A stretch of 64,000 nt of DNA from positions 1 to 64,000 of the forward strand of contig SUWH01000001.1 of NCBI GenBank assembly GCA_015061605.1, in the 5' to 3' direction. Below the pieces are notes generated by a model. The model was given only the letters and a program-made list of their open reading frames with translations, did not search any database and was not told the DNA's origin. Below are positions 32,422 to 42,203 of the stretch, one piece after another. A program made the translations under genes and the position numbers. Source of the stretch: Lentisphaerota bacterium (GTDB lineage Bacteria > Verrucomicrobiota > Lentisphaeria > Victivallales > Victivallaceae). Each line of letters begins with the position of its first letter. Positions within the stretch are counted from its first letter, which is position 1.

Positions 32422-33390
32422 TTACGGCATGACCAGCTTGAAGCCGAAGCTGAAAAAACGTACCGGAGTTGCTGCGCTGTCCAGATACTCTTCACTCCCT
32501 CCGGCCGCATTGGCTCCGGCGACAATGCCGGTATTGCGGGCATCGTTGTACAAGCCGAAACATTTTCCATCCAGTTCAATGGCATCTCCGGCGGCAAAGA
32601 TATTTTTGCAGCTGGTCTGCATTTTGCGGTCGACAACGATACCGCGTTCAACTTTGAGTGAAGCGGGGAACTTCTCCGGCAGAACCGGACGGCTGCCTGC
32701 GGAAAAGATCACAATTTCTCCGGAAACCGTATCTCCATTTTCCAGGGTTACTCCGTCTGCGGTGATGGCGGAAACCTTTACTCCCAGCCGCAGATCGAAG
32801 TTTTCCGTTTCCCGGAGTTTGGCTTCCACTTCTGCCGCCGCTTCCGGAGTCAATTTGTTAGCAAAGAGCTGTTGATTCATCTCCAATACGGTGACATGGA
32901 TACTGCGTTTGAGCAAACTTTCGGCAAGTTCCAGACCTAACACGCCGCCGCCGATGACTACGGCACTTCTGATATTGGCAACGGCGGCATTCAATTTTTC
33001 CAGATCGGCAAAATTGCGGAAAGTGCAGACATTGGGCAAATCGCTTCCGGGTATCGGCGGACGGCGGGCGGCACCGCCGGTGGCGATGATCAATTTATCA
33101 AAAGCCGCTTGGGAACCGTCGGCAAAAAGCAGAGAGTCCTCTTTTATTTCCATACAGGATTTATTTAAATGAAGTCCGATATTGTTTTCGGCATAGAAAC
33201 TTTCCGGCTTGATAAAGAACATCTTTTCGTTGATGGTGAAATTTGCCAGCATCCCGGAGAGAGCCGGACGGCGGTAAGGCGGCAGAGCTTCGCTGCTGTA
33301 AATATCTATTTCCACTTCTGCAGAAAATTTCCTTGCCGCATTGGCAGCTTCAAATGCGGCAACGCCGCCGCCTAAAATCGCGATTTTCAT
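32422..33390 (-). CDS. NAD(P)/FAD-dependent oxidoreductase (nitrite reductase/rubredoxin reductase-like)
   Basis: 322 residues with two Rossmann loops: GGGVAAFEAANAAR (FAD, 7-20) and IGGGVLGLELAESL (NAD(P)H, near 147). IIATGGAARRPPIPG lies between, and IFAAGDAIELDG near 270 is the second FAD site. It lacks the C-terminal dimerisation domain of full-size members and carries no extra metal centre. It overlaps the ROK gene by ATGA. The electron partner is not in the window. Confidence 0.83.
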   Translation of the reverse strand: MKIAILGGGVAAFEAANAARKFSAEVEIDIYSSEALPPYRRPALSGMLANFTINEKMFFIKPESFYAENNIGLHLNKSCMEIKEDSLLFADGSQAAFDKLIIATGGAARRPPIPGSDLPNVCTFRNFADLEKLNAAVANIRSAVVIGGGVLGLELAESLLKRSIHVTVLEMNQQLFANKLTPEAAAEVEAKLRETENFDLRLGVKVSAITADGVTLENGDTVSGEIVIFSAGSRPVLPEKFPASLKVERGIVVDRKMQTSCKNIFAAGDAIELDGKCFGLYNDARNTGIVAGANAAGGSEEYLDSAATPVRFFSFGFKLVMP

Positions 33391-34361
33391 ATTTCGCCTT
33401 TCTCCTTGAGAAAATTCAATGCGGCGGCGATACCGGCATAACTGGATATTTCCCGCTTCAATTCACTGGTGACGATTTCGCACGCCTTACGGGGTTCCTC
33501 CCAGCAGAAACGCGGCAGTTCTTTCAAGATCGGCCGGATGTAGAGATCGCCGACCGCCCAGGCAAGGGTTCCGAGAACGATCTTCTGCGGATTGAAAGCA
33601 TTGATGAATGCGCCGATCGCCTGGGCGTTACGCAAACTCATTTCATCCCACAACGCGACCGCATAGGGATCGTTGGCACGGACAGCGGCTTCAAGGGTAC
33701 GCATATCGGGCCTGCCGGGTTCGGCGGCAAGTTTCATTATCATTGAATCCGGTTTATCCGCCAGTTCCTCCGCCATGCGCGCCGCCAAAGCTCTGCCGCC
33801 GCAGTAGGCTTCGTAACAGCCGCGCATACCGCAGGAACATTGTCTGCCGTCCAGCTGGATGCAGATATGACCGAGTTCTCCGGCACTCAAAGCTTTTCCG
33901 CCACGCACCAGTTTATTGGCGGCGATGATGCCGCCGCCGATACCGGTACTCATGGTGAGATAGATGAAATCGGAACAGTTGCGTCCGGCTCCGAAAAACC
34001 ATTCTGCCAAAGCTCCGCAGTTGGCATCGTTTTCAAAACAGCCGTCAATACCGAGATTGGTTTTGAGGTAGTCCAATACCGCCACATTGCGCCATTTGGG
34101 GTTGTTGGGCGGACGGAGCATGATGCCTCGTGCGGCGTCAGCAGGGAACGGAGCTGAAATACCGAATGCGGCAATATCTTTTATTCCGACTCCGGCAGCA
34201 GCTGCGAGGCGTTCTGCTTCCGCAACGATCCACGGCAGAACTTCTGCCGGATCGGTGTCGCGGTTGTCCTTGTAGCTTGAACCGTATAATTTACCTTTTT
34301 CATCTCCGAGACCGATACCGATCTTGGTTCCGCCGATGTCGATACCTAAAAGCAGTTTCAT
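33387..34361 (-). CDS. ROK-family sugar kinase (glucokinase-like)
   Basis: 324 residues. The phosphate loop GIDIGGTKIGIGLGD opens the protein, ENDANCGALAEW is the sugar-binding/catalytic Asp region, STGIGGGII the adenosine motif, and GELGHICIQLDGRQCSCGMRGCYEAYCGG is the ROK zinc motif region with its His and Cys ligands. All catalytic features are present, so it is not a NagC-type repressor; no HTH is present. Glucose or an N-acyl hexosamine are likely substrates. Confidence 0.88.
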   Translation of the reverse strand: MKLLLGIDIGGTKIGIGLGDEKGKLYGSSYKDNRDTDPAEVLPWIVAEAERLAAAAGVGIKDIAAFGISAPFPADAARGIMLRPPNNPKWRNVAVLDYLKTNLGIDGCFENDANCGALAEWFFGAGRNCSDFIYLTMSTGIGGGIIAANKLVRGGKALSAGELGHICIQLDGRQCSCGMRGCYEAYCGGRALAARMAEELADKPDSMIMKLAAEPGRPDMRTLEAAVRANDPYAVALWDEMSLRNAQAIGAFINAFNPQKIVLGTLAWAVGDLYIRPILKELPRFCWEEPRKACEIVTSELKREISSYAGIAAALNFLKEKGEI

Positions 34362-34496
34362 TTTTGAATGTTCTTCCTTTTTTCCTGAAAAAAATTTTTT
34401 TGTACTTGTTAAATATAATACATGGATTATATTTTATAAAGAGCAGTTCGCGCTTTTTATCCAAAAAAAATTCACCAGAGGGGGAAATCAGGTCAA

Positions 34497-35276
34497 ATGA
34501 TGTCGTTTTTATTGATGGCGGCGGAAACGCCGGGAGTTTATTACGCCTATCAGCACAGTGATGCAGTCGGTAAGGCGATCGTAATTTTTCTGGTATTGGT
34601 CGGCAGTGTTGTGACCTGGACGGTGATGATCGATAAAGCGTGGCAGGTTTTCCGGGCGAAACGGCTTTCGTCCCGTTTTGATGTTCTTTTCCGGGAGTTC
34701 GGAGAGGAGAATATGATGTCGATACAGCTTTTGAAAGAGGCGCAGAACAACTCAGGTCCGCTGGCTTCGATCTACTCCGCCGGGATGGAGAAACTGCTCG
34801 ATTTTTACGCCGTTGAAGCCGAGAAAAACGGTACTGTTTCCCCGCGCGGCATACCTAAAGTGTGTAAAATTTCCGATGCCCAGTACAACGCTGTCGAAGC
34901 GGTTCTGGAGCGTGAAGTATCTTCCCAGATAAGTGAATTGGAAACCCGCATCGGGATGTTGGCTACTTTGGTAAGCTTAAGTCCTTTCTGCGGCCTTTTC
35001 GGCACGGTCTGGGGCGTTATGATGGCGTTTTGCGGTATCGCCGCTGCCGGAAAAGCTGATTTCACCGCTCTGGCTCCCGGGGTGGCAGGTGCACTGCTTA
35101 CCACCGTTGCCGGTCTGGTGGTCGCCATTCCCGCGCTGGTCGGTTACAATCTTTTGACTTCAGCGATCCGTCAGCAGACGGTGCAGATGGACAACTTTAC
35201 CGAACAGTTCCTGGTGGCAGTAAAACTTTCCCAGCTCAAAGTATCTTCTGAAAACAGCTTTGCTGAAAGGGATTGA
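34497..35276 (+). CDS. exbB: ExbB/TolQ-family proton channel
   Basis: 259 residues, three membrane helices (about 27-47, 155-175, 200-220) with the family GLFGTVWGVMMAF and APGVAGALLTTVAGLVVAIPA signatures. With ExbD it converts proton flow to work for a TonB-like protein at the outer membrane. It is first of a three-gene operon: 3 bp to exbD, then tonB. Assignment between ExbB and TolQ rests on the neighbour being TonB-like and on the absence of tolB/pal. Confidence 0.88.
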   Translation: MMSFLLMAAETPGVYYAYQHSDAVGKAIVIFLVLVGSVVTWTVMIDKAWQVFRAKRLSSRFDVLFREFGEENMMSIQLLKEAQNNSGPLASIYSAGMEKLLDFYAVEAEKNGTVSPRGIPKVCKISDAQYNAVEAVLEREVSSQISELETRIGMLATLVSLSPFCGLFGTVWGVMMAFCGIAAAGKADFTALAPGVAGALLTTVAGLVVAIPALVGYNLLTSAIRQQTVQMDNFTEQFLVAVKLSQLKVSSENSFAERD

Positions 35277-35279
35277 ACC

Positions 35280-35693
35280 ATGCGCCGCCGCCGGAACCGC
35301 ACCCAGATGGCAGCGATGGATCAAATCAATGTGACCCCGCTGCTTGACCTGACATTTCTGCTGCTGATCGCCTTTATGATCACCATGCCGCTGATGGAAT
35401 ACGGAACCAATGCCGCCCAGCCGCCGGAAATGAACAGTGAAAAACTTCCTGAAGAAAACTTTATCAGCGTCAGTTTGACCAAAAGCGGTACGATCATGCT
35501 GGATAACGATGCTGTTTCCAAAGAGGATTTGAAGAAAAAACTGCTTGAATTGAGCGACAGAAAACCCAAACCGCAACTGCTTTTACGCGGTGACGGCAGT
35601 CAGAGTTACAAAGCGGTGATCGAATTGCTCGCTCTGGTGCGTTCATCCGGATTCAACGATGCCACTTTGGTCACCCAGGCAGAAAGAAATTAA
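35280..35693 (+). CDS. exbD: ExbD/TolR-family protein
   Basis: 137 residues: basic N-terminus, one helix with the essential Asp (INVTPLLDLTFLLLIAFMIT), and a periplasmic domain ending SSGFNDATLVTQ. The Asp near residue 23 is the proton-bearing residue of the family. It overlaps in function and position with exbB and tonB. Confidence 0.9.
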   Translation: MRRRRNRTQMAAMDQINVTPLLDLTFLLLIAFMITMPLMEYGTNAAQPPEMNSEKLPEENFISVSLTKSGTIMLDNDAVSKEDLKKKLLELSDRKPKPQLLLRGDGSQSYKAVIELLALVRSSGFNDATLVTQAERN

Positions 35694-35697
35694 AGCA

Positions 35698-36660
35698 ATG
35701 TTCAACGGGCAGAAAAAATCATCATTCAGATTTACCACCCTTATCGTGGTGGTATCTGTTCATGTCGGTGTGATATTCATCCCGCTGGGCATGATGCTTC
35801 TTATGCCCGCCAAACCAAAACCGATCGCATTCCGGGTCAAACTCGGCGGTGCTGAACCCTCCCATGCTCCGGAACTCGGTCCGCCTGAACGCATCCGTCC
35901 CACCGGTACTTCCGGCGGCGGTGCGCCGCCTCCCCCGAAAGAACCGTTGCCGCCGCCCCCCCCGAAAGCGGTGACTCCAACTCCGCCGCCCAAGAAGACA
36001 ACGGTCAAACCGAAAGTCAAACCGAAGGTGAAACCCAAAGTCAAGCCAAAGGTGAAACCCAAGGTCAAACCGAAAACCGACCGTAAAAAAATTGAACGGG
36101 AACGGCAGAAAAAACTTCAGCAGCAGCGCGAGAGACGGAAACGTTTGCAGCAGCAGCGGGAAAAGCAGAAAAAACTTCAGCAGCAGCGGGAACGGTTGAA
36201 ACGTCTTGAAGCAGAACGCCGCCGTCGGCAGCAGCAGGAGGTTTTTCACGATAACCGGGGCGACAACTGGGATCCCAACAAGCCTTTCGGTGGAACCAAT
36301 CACAACATTGCCGTTCCCATCGGTTCACGCGATCGCGGACAGGCGATCGGCAAGGTCGACGGCCGTACCCCCGCCGGCGGGGCTTCGATAAAAGAAGAGG
36401 AATACTGGAAAAAGTTTACTGAATTCTTTTATGAACGCTGGCAGGCTCCTGCCGGTATCTTTGTTACCGCTGAAACGGCTGTTCTGATCGAAGTCGTCTG
36501 GGACAGCCGGGGCAGAGTTTTGAGCAAGCGGATAATTCAGAACAGCCCCAATAAGGCGGTTACACAGTCGGTCAGATCAATGCTCGACAATCTGGATTAT
36601 GTGCCGACACCCCCGCCCGGGATCGCGACAACTGTCAAGTTCCGTTTGATTTCGCAGTGA
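35698..36660 (+). CDS. tonB: TonB-like energy transducer
   Basis: 320 residues: N-terminal helix (about 10-35), a proline-rich section, a run of seven KVKP-type repeats (about 105-130), an Arg/Gln/Lys-rich coiled coil (130-195) and a C-terminal domain ending VQ-like VRSMLDNLDYVPTPPPG, typical of TonB/TolA C-terminal folds. The coiled coil is TolA-like, so a TolA role is an alternative. ATG 35698 follows exbD by 4 bp. Confidence 0.83.
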   Translation: MFNGQKKSSFRFTTLIVVVSVHVGVIFIPLGMMLLMPAKPKPIAFRVKLGGAEPSHAPELGPPERIRPTGTSGGGAPPPPKEPLPPPPPKAVTPTPPPKKTTVKPKVKPKVKPKVKPKVKPKVKPKTDRKKIERERQKKLQQQRERRKRLQQQREKQKKLQQQRERLKRLEAERRRRQQQEVFHDNRGDNWDPNKPFGGTNHNIAVPIGSRDRGQAIGKVDGRTPAGGASIKEEEYWKKFTEFFYERWQAPAGIFVTAETAVLIEVVWDSRGRVLSKRIIQNSPNKAVTQSVRSMLDNLDYVPTPPPGIATTVKFRLISQ

Positions 36661-36662
36661 AG

Positions 36663-37568
36663 TTATTTGATCACGGTCATGATCAAGCCGCTGACGATGA
36701 GCAGACTGCCGATTATTTTCGGAGCTGAACAACGTTCTTTGAGGATGAGTATGCCACCGGCAACGCCGACCAGCAGCCCCAGTTGACGGAATACCTGCAC
36801 ATAGGAAACATTGGAAACATAGTTCATTGCAATCAGCACCAGACTGTAAGCGCAAGTTGCAAAAAGTCCGGCAAAAACCGGATTGAAGTTGTGTTCCCTG
36901 AAAAAGGTGCGGATATTTTCCCGTTCCTGTTTCCGGCAGAATACTATCGTCAGCAAGGTCGCCGAAAGTACGATCCCCCGGCTGGAATAGTAGGTGAGCG
37001 ACAGTACCGGTTTGCTTACATTCGTCACTGCATCGCGCAGTATTGCCTGTGCCTGACTGTCAAATACGGTATATCCGGTAGTTCCGCAGGCAACCAGAAA
37101 AATAAAGAACAACTGCCAGTTTATGTAGTTGCTTATCCGGAAACTTTTAAAATCTTTCAACGGCATGAATAAGCATCCGAAAAAGACCACTCCCATTCCG
37201 AACAGTGCCATCGGAGTCAACGGTTTACCCCAACCGAAAGCCGTTGTCACTGCCGCTGTCAGCAATAACGGCAGTGACCGCATCATCGGATAAGCAGTCG
37301 ACATTTCCATCGTCCGGTAGGCTCGCACCAGTCCGAGGCAGTACAGCACATCTGCCGCCACGGAGCAGAACATGAAAATGTAGTATTTCCCCGGAAGTCC
37401 CAAAACATCCACCGGCGTCCAGAACTGCATATGCACCCAGCACAGCGCCGAGGTAAGACAGATTATGGTATAACAGGCAATGGACATCGCCGATTTTTTA
37501 GCAAGCAGATTCCATGAAGCATGAAAAGTTACTGACAACAGCAGCAGAATAAAGGCGGTAAATGTCAT
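36663..37568 (-). CDS. EamA/DMT-family transporter
   Basis: 301 residues with ten predicted helices in two EamA halves; FHASWNLLAKKS in the first helix and VFRQLGLLVGVAGGILILKE in the second half are family-like. The start ATG 37568 overlaps the histidine kinase stop. The substrate is unknown. It is the last gene of the RR-HK unit, so it may be a target or passenger of that system. Confidence 0.78.
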   Translation of the reverse strand: MTFTAFILLLLSVTFHASWNLLAKKSAMSIACYTIICLTSALCWVHMQFWTPVDVLGLPGKYYIFMFCSVAADVLYCLGLVRAYRTMEMSTAYPMMRSLPLLLTAAVTTAFGWGKPLTPMALFGMGVVFFGCLFMPLKDFKSFRISNYINWQLFFIFLVACGTTGYTVFDSQAQAILRDAVTNVSKPVLSLTYYSSRGIVLSATLLTIVFCRKQERENIRTFFREHNFNPVFAGLFATCAYSLVLIAMNYVSNVSYVQVFRQLGLLVGVAGGILILKERCSAPKIIGSLLIVSGLIMTVIK

Positions 37569-39259
37569 TTTTTGTTCCCCGTATGATTTGATAATGGCAT
37601 GGTTACAGTAAATATCGTCCCTTTTCCGGGAGTGGATTCCACATCGATTTTCCATTTGTGGGCATCTGTTACTGCTTTGACCAGCGGCAGTCCCAGACCG
37701 TTGCCGGAGAGGTGACGGCTGGCATCGGCACGGTAAAACCGGTCAAAAATGTGAGGCAGATCTTCCGGAGAAATACCGCATCCGGAATCTTTTATCTGCA
37801 GTATGGCATTGCGTGAGTTACTGCTTAAAGTCAGTTCAACTCCTCCTGAAGCGGTGAATTTCAACGCATTTTCGATCAAATTGGCAAGCATCCGCTGTAC
37901 CATGGTAAGATCAGCTTCCAGATAAAGCGGTGTATCCGGAATCTCTGTTTTGAACGATAAATCCTGCTCTTCAAATGCCGGCAGCATGAAGTCACAGAAT
38001 TTTGTGACCAGTGCCGTCAGATCGACCTGCTCTTTTTTCAATGAATCCGGATGGGCATTGGTACGGGAAATATCCATGATGGTATTGACCAGAGCTTTCA
38101 ATCTCAATGTCTCTTCCAGAACCGAAACACATACTTCACGTACTTCCTGAGAAAGTTCCCTTTGGGTAAGAAGCAGTTCCACCGTGCCGGTGATCCGGGT
38201 AAGCGGAGTGCGCAGATCATGGGCGACATTATCGGACATCATGCGTATTTCTTTGAGCAGATTTTCGGTGCGCTCATTCATGGTGTTGAAGTTTTCCATC
38301 AATGTGACGATCTCTTCATCGTTATAAGGTATCTTGATGCGGTAGCTGTAATCTCCTCCGGAAATACTCTGCATTGCCAGTGTCGTCTGTTTGATACCCC
38401 GGATGAAACGGCGGGCGATCAGCCATGCTACGACGATGCCGATGCCGGTGCCGACCAGAAGAATACCGAAAAATATCACCATACACTGCTGGATCATGGT
38501 GTCGCGGTTGGCTATGGAGTGTCCGGCGATCAGATAACCTAAACCGGGCAGTTCATCATAGATACAGCGGAATCTGTCAATTTCAAATCCGGTACGCGGA
38601 GCTTCCGCCTGTGTGATAACTCTGGATGATTTTTTAAAATTTGCACCGGTTTTAAACAGATTTTTCAGATTGTTTTTGTCCCGGATAACTACAAAAAAGT
38701 CATTTTGACCGTAGGTGCGTCCGAGCTGGTTGAAGTGGCGTTTCAACGCTTTGTCTGCTGCGACTTCGGGAGTGTCCGGTGGAGTGTTGAATTTTTTGTG
38801 CAGCTGCTTCAAATTGGCAATATGTTTCAATTGCTTGGAGTAAACCGTCCCGTCCGGACGTACCCGGCATTCATAGAATTGTCCTTTGTGAAATATGGTT
38901 GCGGTAAAATAATGCCTGGGCTGCCGGGAACCGGGATCGGGAAGAGAATCCTGTTTCCGGGTTTCCAGAAGCTCCATTCCGGGGAAACGCTGTTCAAGGA
39001 TACGGCGTTCATTTTCCGGATAATCGTTGCGGGTATCTTCTGTTTCCTCTTTCGGAGGCGGATTCAGGGCATTGGCATATATTTCCTGAATATTATCGGC
39101 AATGCGCAGCAGCTCATCATCTCCCATCCGGTTCACTTCGCGGTAAATTCGCAGCGATGCCACCACGAATATCATTGAACAGGAGATGAAAAACAGCAGC
39201 GTGTAAAGCAGTGCCAGACGGATCTTTAATGATATCCGTAACGCTTTATTCGAGGACAT
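37565..39259 (-). CDS. Sensor histidine kinase
   Basis: 564 residues: membrane helix at about 14-36, a large periplasmic domain (about 37-255) without recognised fold, a second helix (about 258-282), HAMP, then the HisKA domain with NVAHDLRTPLTR and the HATPase domain with NLIENALKF, DSGCGISPEDL and GNGLGLPLV. It is a CusS/QseC-type orthodox kinase that overlaps the response regulator gene by 14 bp. The ligand is unknown. Confidence 0.92.
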   Translation of the reverse strand: MSSNKALRISLKIRLALLYTLLFFISCSMIFVVASLRIYREVNRMGDDELLRIADNIQEIYANALNPPPKEETEDTRNDYPENERRILEQRFPGMELLETRKQDSLPDPGSRQPRHYFTATIFHKGQFYECRVRPDGTVYSKQLKHIANLKQLHKKFNTPPDTPEVAADKALKRHFNQLGRTYGQNDFFVVIRDKNNLKNLFKTGANFKKSSRVITQAEAPRTGFEIDRFRCIYDELPGLGYLIAGHSIANRDTMIQQCMVIFFGILLVGTGIGIVVAWLIARRFIRGIKQTTLAMQSISGGDYSYRIKIPYNDEEIVTLMENFNTMNERTENLLKEIRMMSDNVAHDLRTPLTRITGTVELLLTQRELSQEVREVCVSVLEETLRLKALVNTIMDISRTNAHPDSLKKEQVDLTALVTKFCDFMLPAFEEQDLSFKTEIPDTPLYLEADLTMVQRMLANLIENALKFTASGGVELTLSSNSRNAILQIKDSGCGISPEDLPHIFDRFYRADASRHLSGNGLGLPLVKAVTDAHKWKIDVESTPGKGTIFTVTMPLSNHTGNKK

Positions 39260-39914
39260 AGCCGATCCCGCGTACAGTATGGATCAGTTCCCGGTCAAAG
39301 GGTTTGTCGATTTTTTCCCGGAGTTTGCAGACTCTGGTTTCCACGATATTGGTTGCCGGATCAAAATTGTATTCCCAGACATTTTCCATAAGCATGCTGC
39401 GGGTGACCACCCGTCCGGTATTGCGGACAAGATATTCCAGAAGGTCAAACTCCAGCGGCGGCAGGTCGATCAGTTTGCCGCCCCGGCTGACTTTTCGGGA
39501 AATGATGTCGAGTTCCAGATCACCCACCGAAAAATGGGTGGGTTCCGCGCTCATATTCCGCCGGCGGAGCTGCGCCTGGATATTGGCAAGGAGTTCGGCA
39601 ACTGAAAACGGTTTGGCAAGGTAGCAGTCGGCTCCGGTGTACAGTCCGTGGACTTTGTCATCCGGAGAATTTTTGGCACTGAGGACGATAATCGGAGTGG
39701 TTTTCCCGGCTTCGCGGAGTCTTCCGATCACGGCAAAGCCGTCCATTTGCGGCAGCATTATATCCACGATGGCACAATCAAAGTTATTTTGCATGGCGTA
39801 ATTCAGTCCGGTAACTCCGTCTGCGGCGTGTTCGGTTTCGTATCCGGCATCATTCAGGGCACGGAGAATAAACTCGGCGGTCTTCTGATCGTCTTCAATG
39901 AGCAATATTTTCAT
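39246..39914 (-). CDS. OmpR-type response regulator
   Basis: 222 residues. The receiver has acidic IEDD at 6-9, phosphoacceptor Asp51 in CAIVDIMLPQMDG and Lys in LAKPF near 101. The winged-helix DNA-binding domain begins near 125 (LPPLEFDLLEYLV, then ENVWEYNFDPATNIVETRV). I prefer ATG 39914 (AAGG 8 nt upstream) over ATG 39920 or an unlikely start at 39968. It pairs with the kinase that follows. Confidence 0.93.
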   Translation of the reverse strand: MKILLIEDDQKTAEFILRALNDAGYETEHAADGVTGLNYAMQNNFDCAIVDIMLPQMDGFAVIGRLREAGKTTPIIVLSAKNSPDDKVHGLYTGADCYLAKPFSVAELLANIQAQLRRRNMSAEPTHFSVGDLELDIISRKVSRGGKLIDLPPLEFDLLEYLVRNTGRVVTRSMLMENVWEYNFDPATNIVETRVCKLREKIDKPFDRELIHTVRGIGYVLE

Positions 39915-40053
39915 CGTCATACCTTTTCTTTTGTTTTCAAATATTACATTTTTTATAAGATAGCGCAAAAATACTTTTTTTACAAATTTTTAATGAAAAA
40001 AGGTTTGTATTTTTTTTAATCCGGATTATAGTAAACTCATGGAGGATCGATTT

Positions 40054-40602
40054 ATGGAATTTGCTTACACGGTGATCGACTGCTTTTATACCGGGTTTCC
40101 GGAGTTGCGTAATTTATTGCTCAAGCACAGCATCCAGGTGAAAGACAAAGCATTGCAGATCGCAGCGGACTGCCGGATGAAACTTGATCTTGATGTGGTT
40201 GTCAACGGCGCATTGCTTCACGACATCGGTATTGTCAGGTGTTCTGCACCGGATATTTTCTGTCCGGGAGAGCTGCCCTATATCGCGCACGGCTGTGCCG
40301 GAAGTGCCATGCTGCGGGAGTTGGGGAAAGAGTTTGAACCTTATGCCCGGATCTGTGAACGGCACACCGGAAGCGGTCTGACTGCCGGAGAGATCATTGC
40401 CGGAAATCTGCCACTGCCGCATATTGACCTGCTTCCGGAGACCCCGGAGGAGAAACTTATTTGTCTTGCCGACAAGTTTTTTTCCAAATCGGGAAAAATG
40501 GAGGAAAAACCGTTGGCAAAGATCCGCCGTCAGATGGCGAAATTCGGCGTTCCGTCGGCAGAACGTTTTGAAGAACTGCTGGCGTTTTTCAACATCCGCT
40601 GA
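40054..40602 (+). CDS. HD-domain protein
   Basis: 182 residues. KHSIQVKDKALQIA begins the HD fold, LLHDIGIVR is the HD pair and HTGSGLTAGE the later metal His. This matches predicted HD phosphohydrolases of the HDIG type (TIGR00277-like). GGAGGA precedes ATG 40054; a nearer-upstream ATG (40039) overlaps the site itself. Substrate not known, probably a nucleotide. Confidence 0.85.
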   Translation: MEFAYTVIDCFYTGFPELRNLLLKHSIQVKDKALQIAADCRMKLDLDVVVNGALLHDIGIVRCSAPDIFCPGELPYIAHGCAGSAMLRELGKEFEPYARICERHTGSGLTAGEIIAGNLPLPHIDLLPETPEEKLICLADKFFSKSGKMEEKPLAKIRRQMAKFGVPSAERFEELLAFFNIR

Positions 40603-40629
40603 ATTGACCGTCCGGCTGCCGTTGCTTCC

Positions 40630-41973
40630 TTATATTCCGAGGTCGATCATCGCATCGGCAACTTTGCGGAAACCGGCGATATTGGCACCCATGACATAGT
40701 TGTCAGGTTCACCGAATTCGGCGGCGGCTTTCCTTGCGGCATCATGGATATTGACCATGATCGACTGCAAGCGGGAATCGACTTCTGCACTGTGCCAGTT
40801 GAGCCGGATGGCATTCTGGCTCATTTCCAGACCGCTGGTGGCGACACCGCCGGCATTGGAAGCTTTGCCGGGGGCAAAAAGTATTCCGTTTTTCTGGAAA
40901 AATGCGGTCGCATCCAGCGTGGTGGGCATATTGGCTCCTTCGCAGACGGCGATACAGCCGTTCTTGACCAGAGCTTCAGCATCGGCGAGGTCGAGTTCAT
41001 TCTGGGTTGCGCAGGGCAATGCGATGTCGCAGGGGATAAGCTGCCACGGGCGGCAATCCCGGTGAAATTCCACATTGGGAACCATGGAAGCATACTCTTC
41101 GATACGGCCGCGGCGGACATTTTTCAATTCTTTGATCATTTCGAGTTTTTCCAGCGTGATGCCGTCATGGTCGATGATACTGCCGTTGGAGTCGGAAAGT
41201 GAAAGTACCGTCGCTCCCAGCTGGATCGCTTTCTGGGCGGCGTACTGGGCGACATTACCGGCACCGGAGATCAGCACCCGTTTGCCGACCAGATCGATCT
41301 TGCGGGTCTTGAGCATTTCGCTGGCAAAATAGACACAGCCGTAACCGGTTGCTTCCGGACGGATCTTGCTGCCGCCCCAGTTGATGCCTTTACCGGTCAG
41401 AACGCTGTCATAGGAGTTGACGATACTCTTGTACTGACCGAAAAGATAGCCGATCTCGCGGCTGCCGACACCGATATCACCGGCGGGAACGTCGACGTGG
41501 GCACCGATATGGCGGTAGAGTTCGCGCATGAAGTTCTGGCAGAATCCCATCACCTCTCTGGCACTTTTGCCTTTGGGATCGAAGTCACTGCCGCCTTTGG
41601 CTCCGCCGAGCGGTAAAGTGGTAAGGCTGTTTTTGAATATCTGTTCAAAACCGAGGAACTTCAAAATACCGAGGTTGACCGATGGGTGGAAACGCAATCC
41701 GCCTTTGTACGGACCGATCGCACTGTTGAATTGCACGCGGTATCCGATATTGATCTGGATCTCGCCTTTATCGTCGATCCATGGCACTTTGAACATAATG
41801 ACCCGTTCCGGGATGACGATGCGTTCAAGGATTTTGAATTTTTTGTATTTCGGCTCGGATTCAATGAGTTTATCGAGAGAGCCGAGTACTTCTGTGACAC
41901 TCTGAATATACTCTTTTTCGTGGCCGTATTTTGCATTAAGATCGGATAAAACCGAATTGATATAGCTGTTCAT
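40630..41973 (-). CDS. gdhA: Glutamate dehydrogenase (NADP-type)
   Basis: It aminates 2-oxoglutarate to glutamate. The 447 residues show the small hexameric GDH pattern: KGGLRFHPSV, LPLGGAKGGSDFDPKGKS with the catalytic Lys, PAGDIGVGSREIGYLFGQY, and the Rossmann loop GAGNVAQYAAQK. The NADP preference is inferred from the overall match to the GdhA type. It stands alone, convergent with the HD gene. Confidence 0.95.
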   Translation of the reverse strand: MNSYINSVLSDLNAKYGHEKEYIQSVTEVLGSLDKLIESEPKYKKFKILERIVIPERVIMFKVPWIDDKGEIQINIGYRVQFNSAIGPYKGGLRFHPSVNLGILKFLGFEQIFKNSLTTLPLGGAKGGSDFDPKGKSAREVMGFCQNFMRELYRHIGAHVDVPAGDIGVGSREIGYLFGQYKSIVNSYDSVLTGKGINWGGSKIRPEATGYGCVYFASEMLKTRKIDLVGKRVLISGAGNVAQYAAQKAIQLGATVLSLSDSNGSIIDHDGITLEKLEMIKELKNVRRGRIEEYASMVPNVEFHRDCRPWQLIPCDIALPCATQNELDLADAEALVKNGCIAVCEGANMPTTLDATAFFQKNGILFAPGKASNAGGVATSGLEMSQNAIRLNWHSAEVDSRLQSIMVNIHDAARKAAAEFGEPDNYVMGANIAGFRKVADAMIDLGI

Positions 41974-42128
41974 ATTGTTTGAACCTTTCTGTTTTTAAGT
42001 TGACACATTTTCCTAATATAGCATTTGAAACAATATTTTTCAATAGAAGAAATTTTGCTAAAAAGCACTTTTTAATAAAAATGTTCTGCACAAAAAACAG
42101 TATAATGGTGCAAATGCAGGTTGAAGCA

Positions 42129-42173
42129 GTAAAAAATAAAACGGCAGATATTGAAAAAATTCCAATATCTGCC
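42129..42173 (-). terminator. Terminator of the ceramidase-like operon
   Basis: GGCAGATATTG (42143-42153) pairs with CAATATCTGCC (42163-42173); on the minus strand it is followed by GTTTTATTTTTT. It lies about 30 bp past the last stop of the four-gene operon. Confidence 0.75.
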
Positions 42174-42203
42174 GAAGATATTTTTGATAACGCAGTGCGC
42201 GTA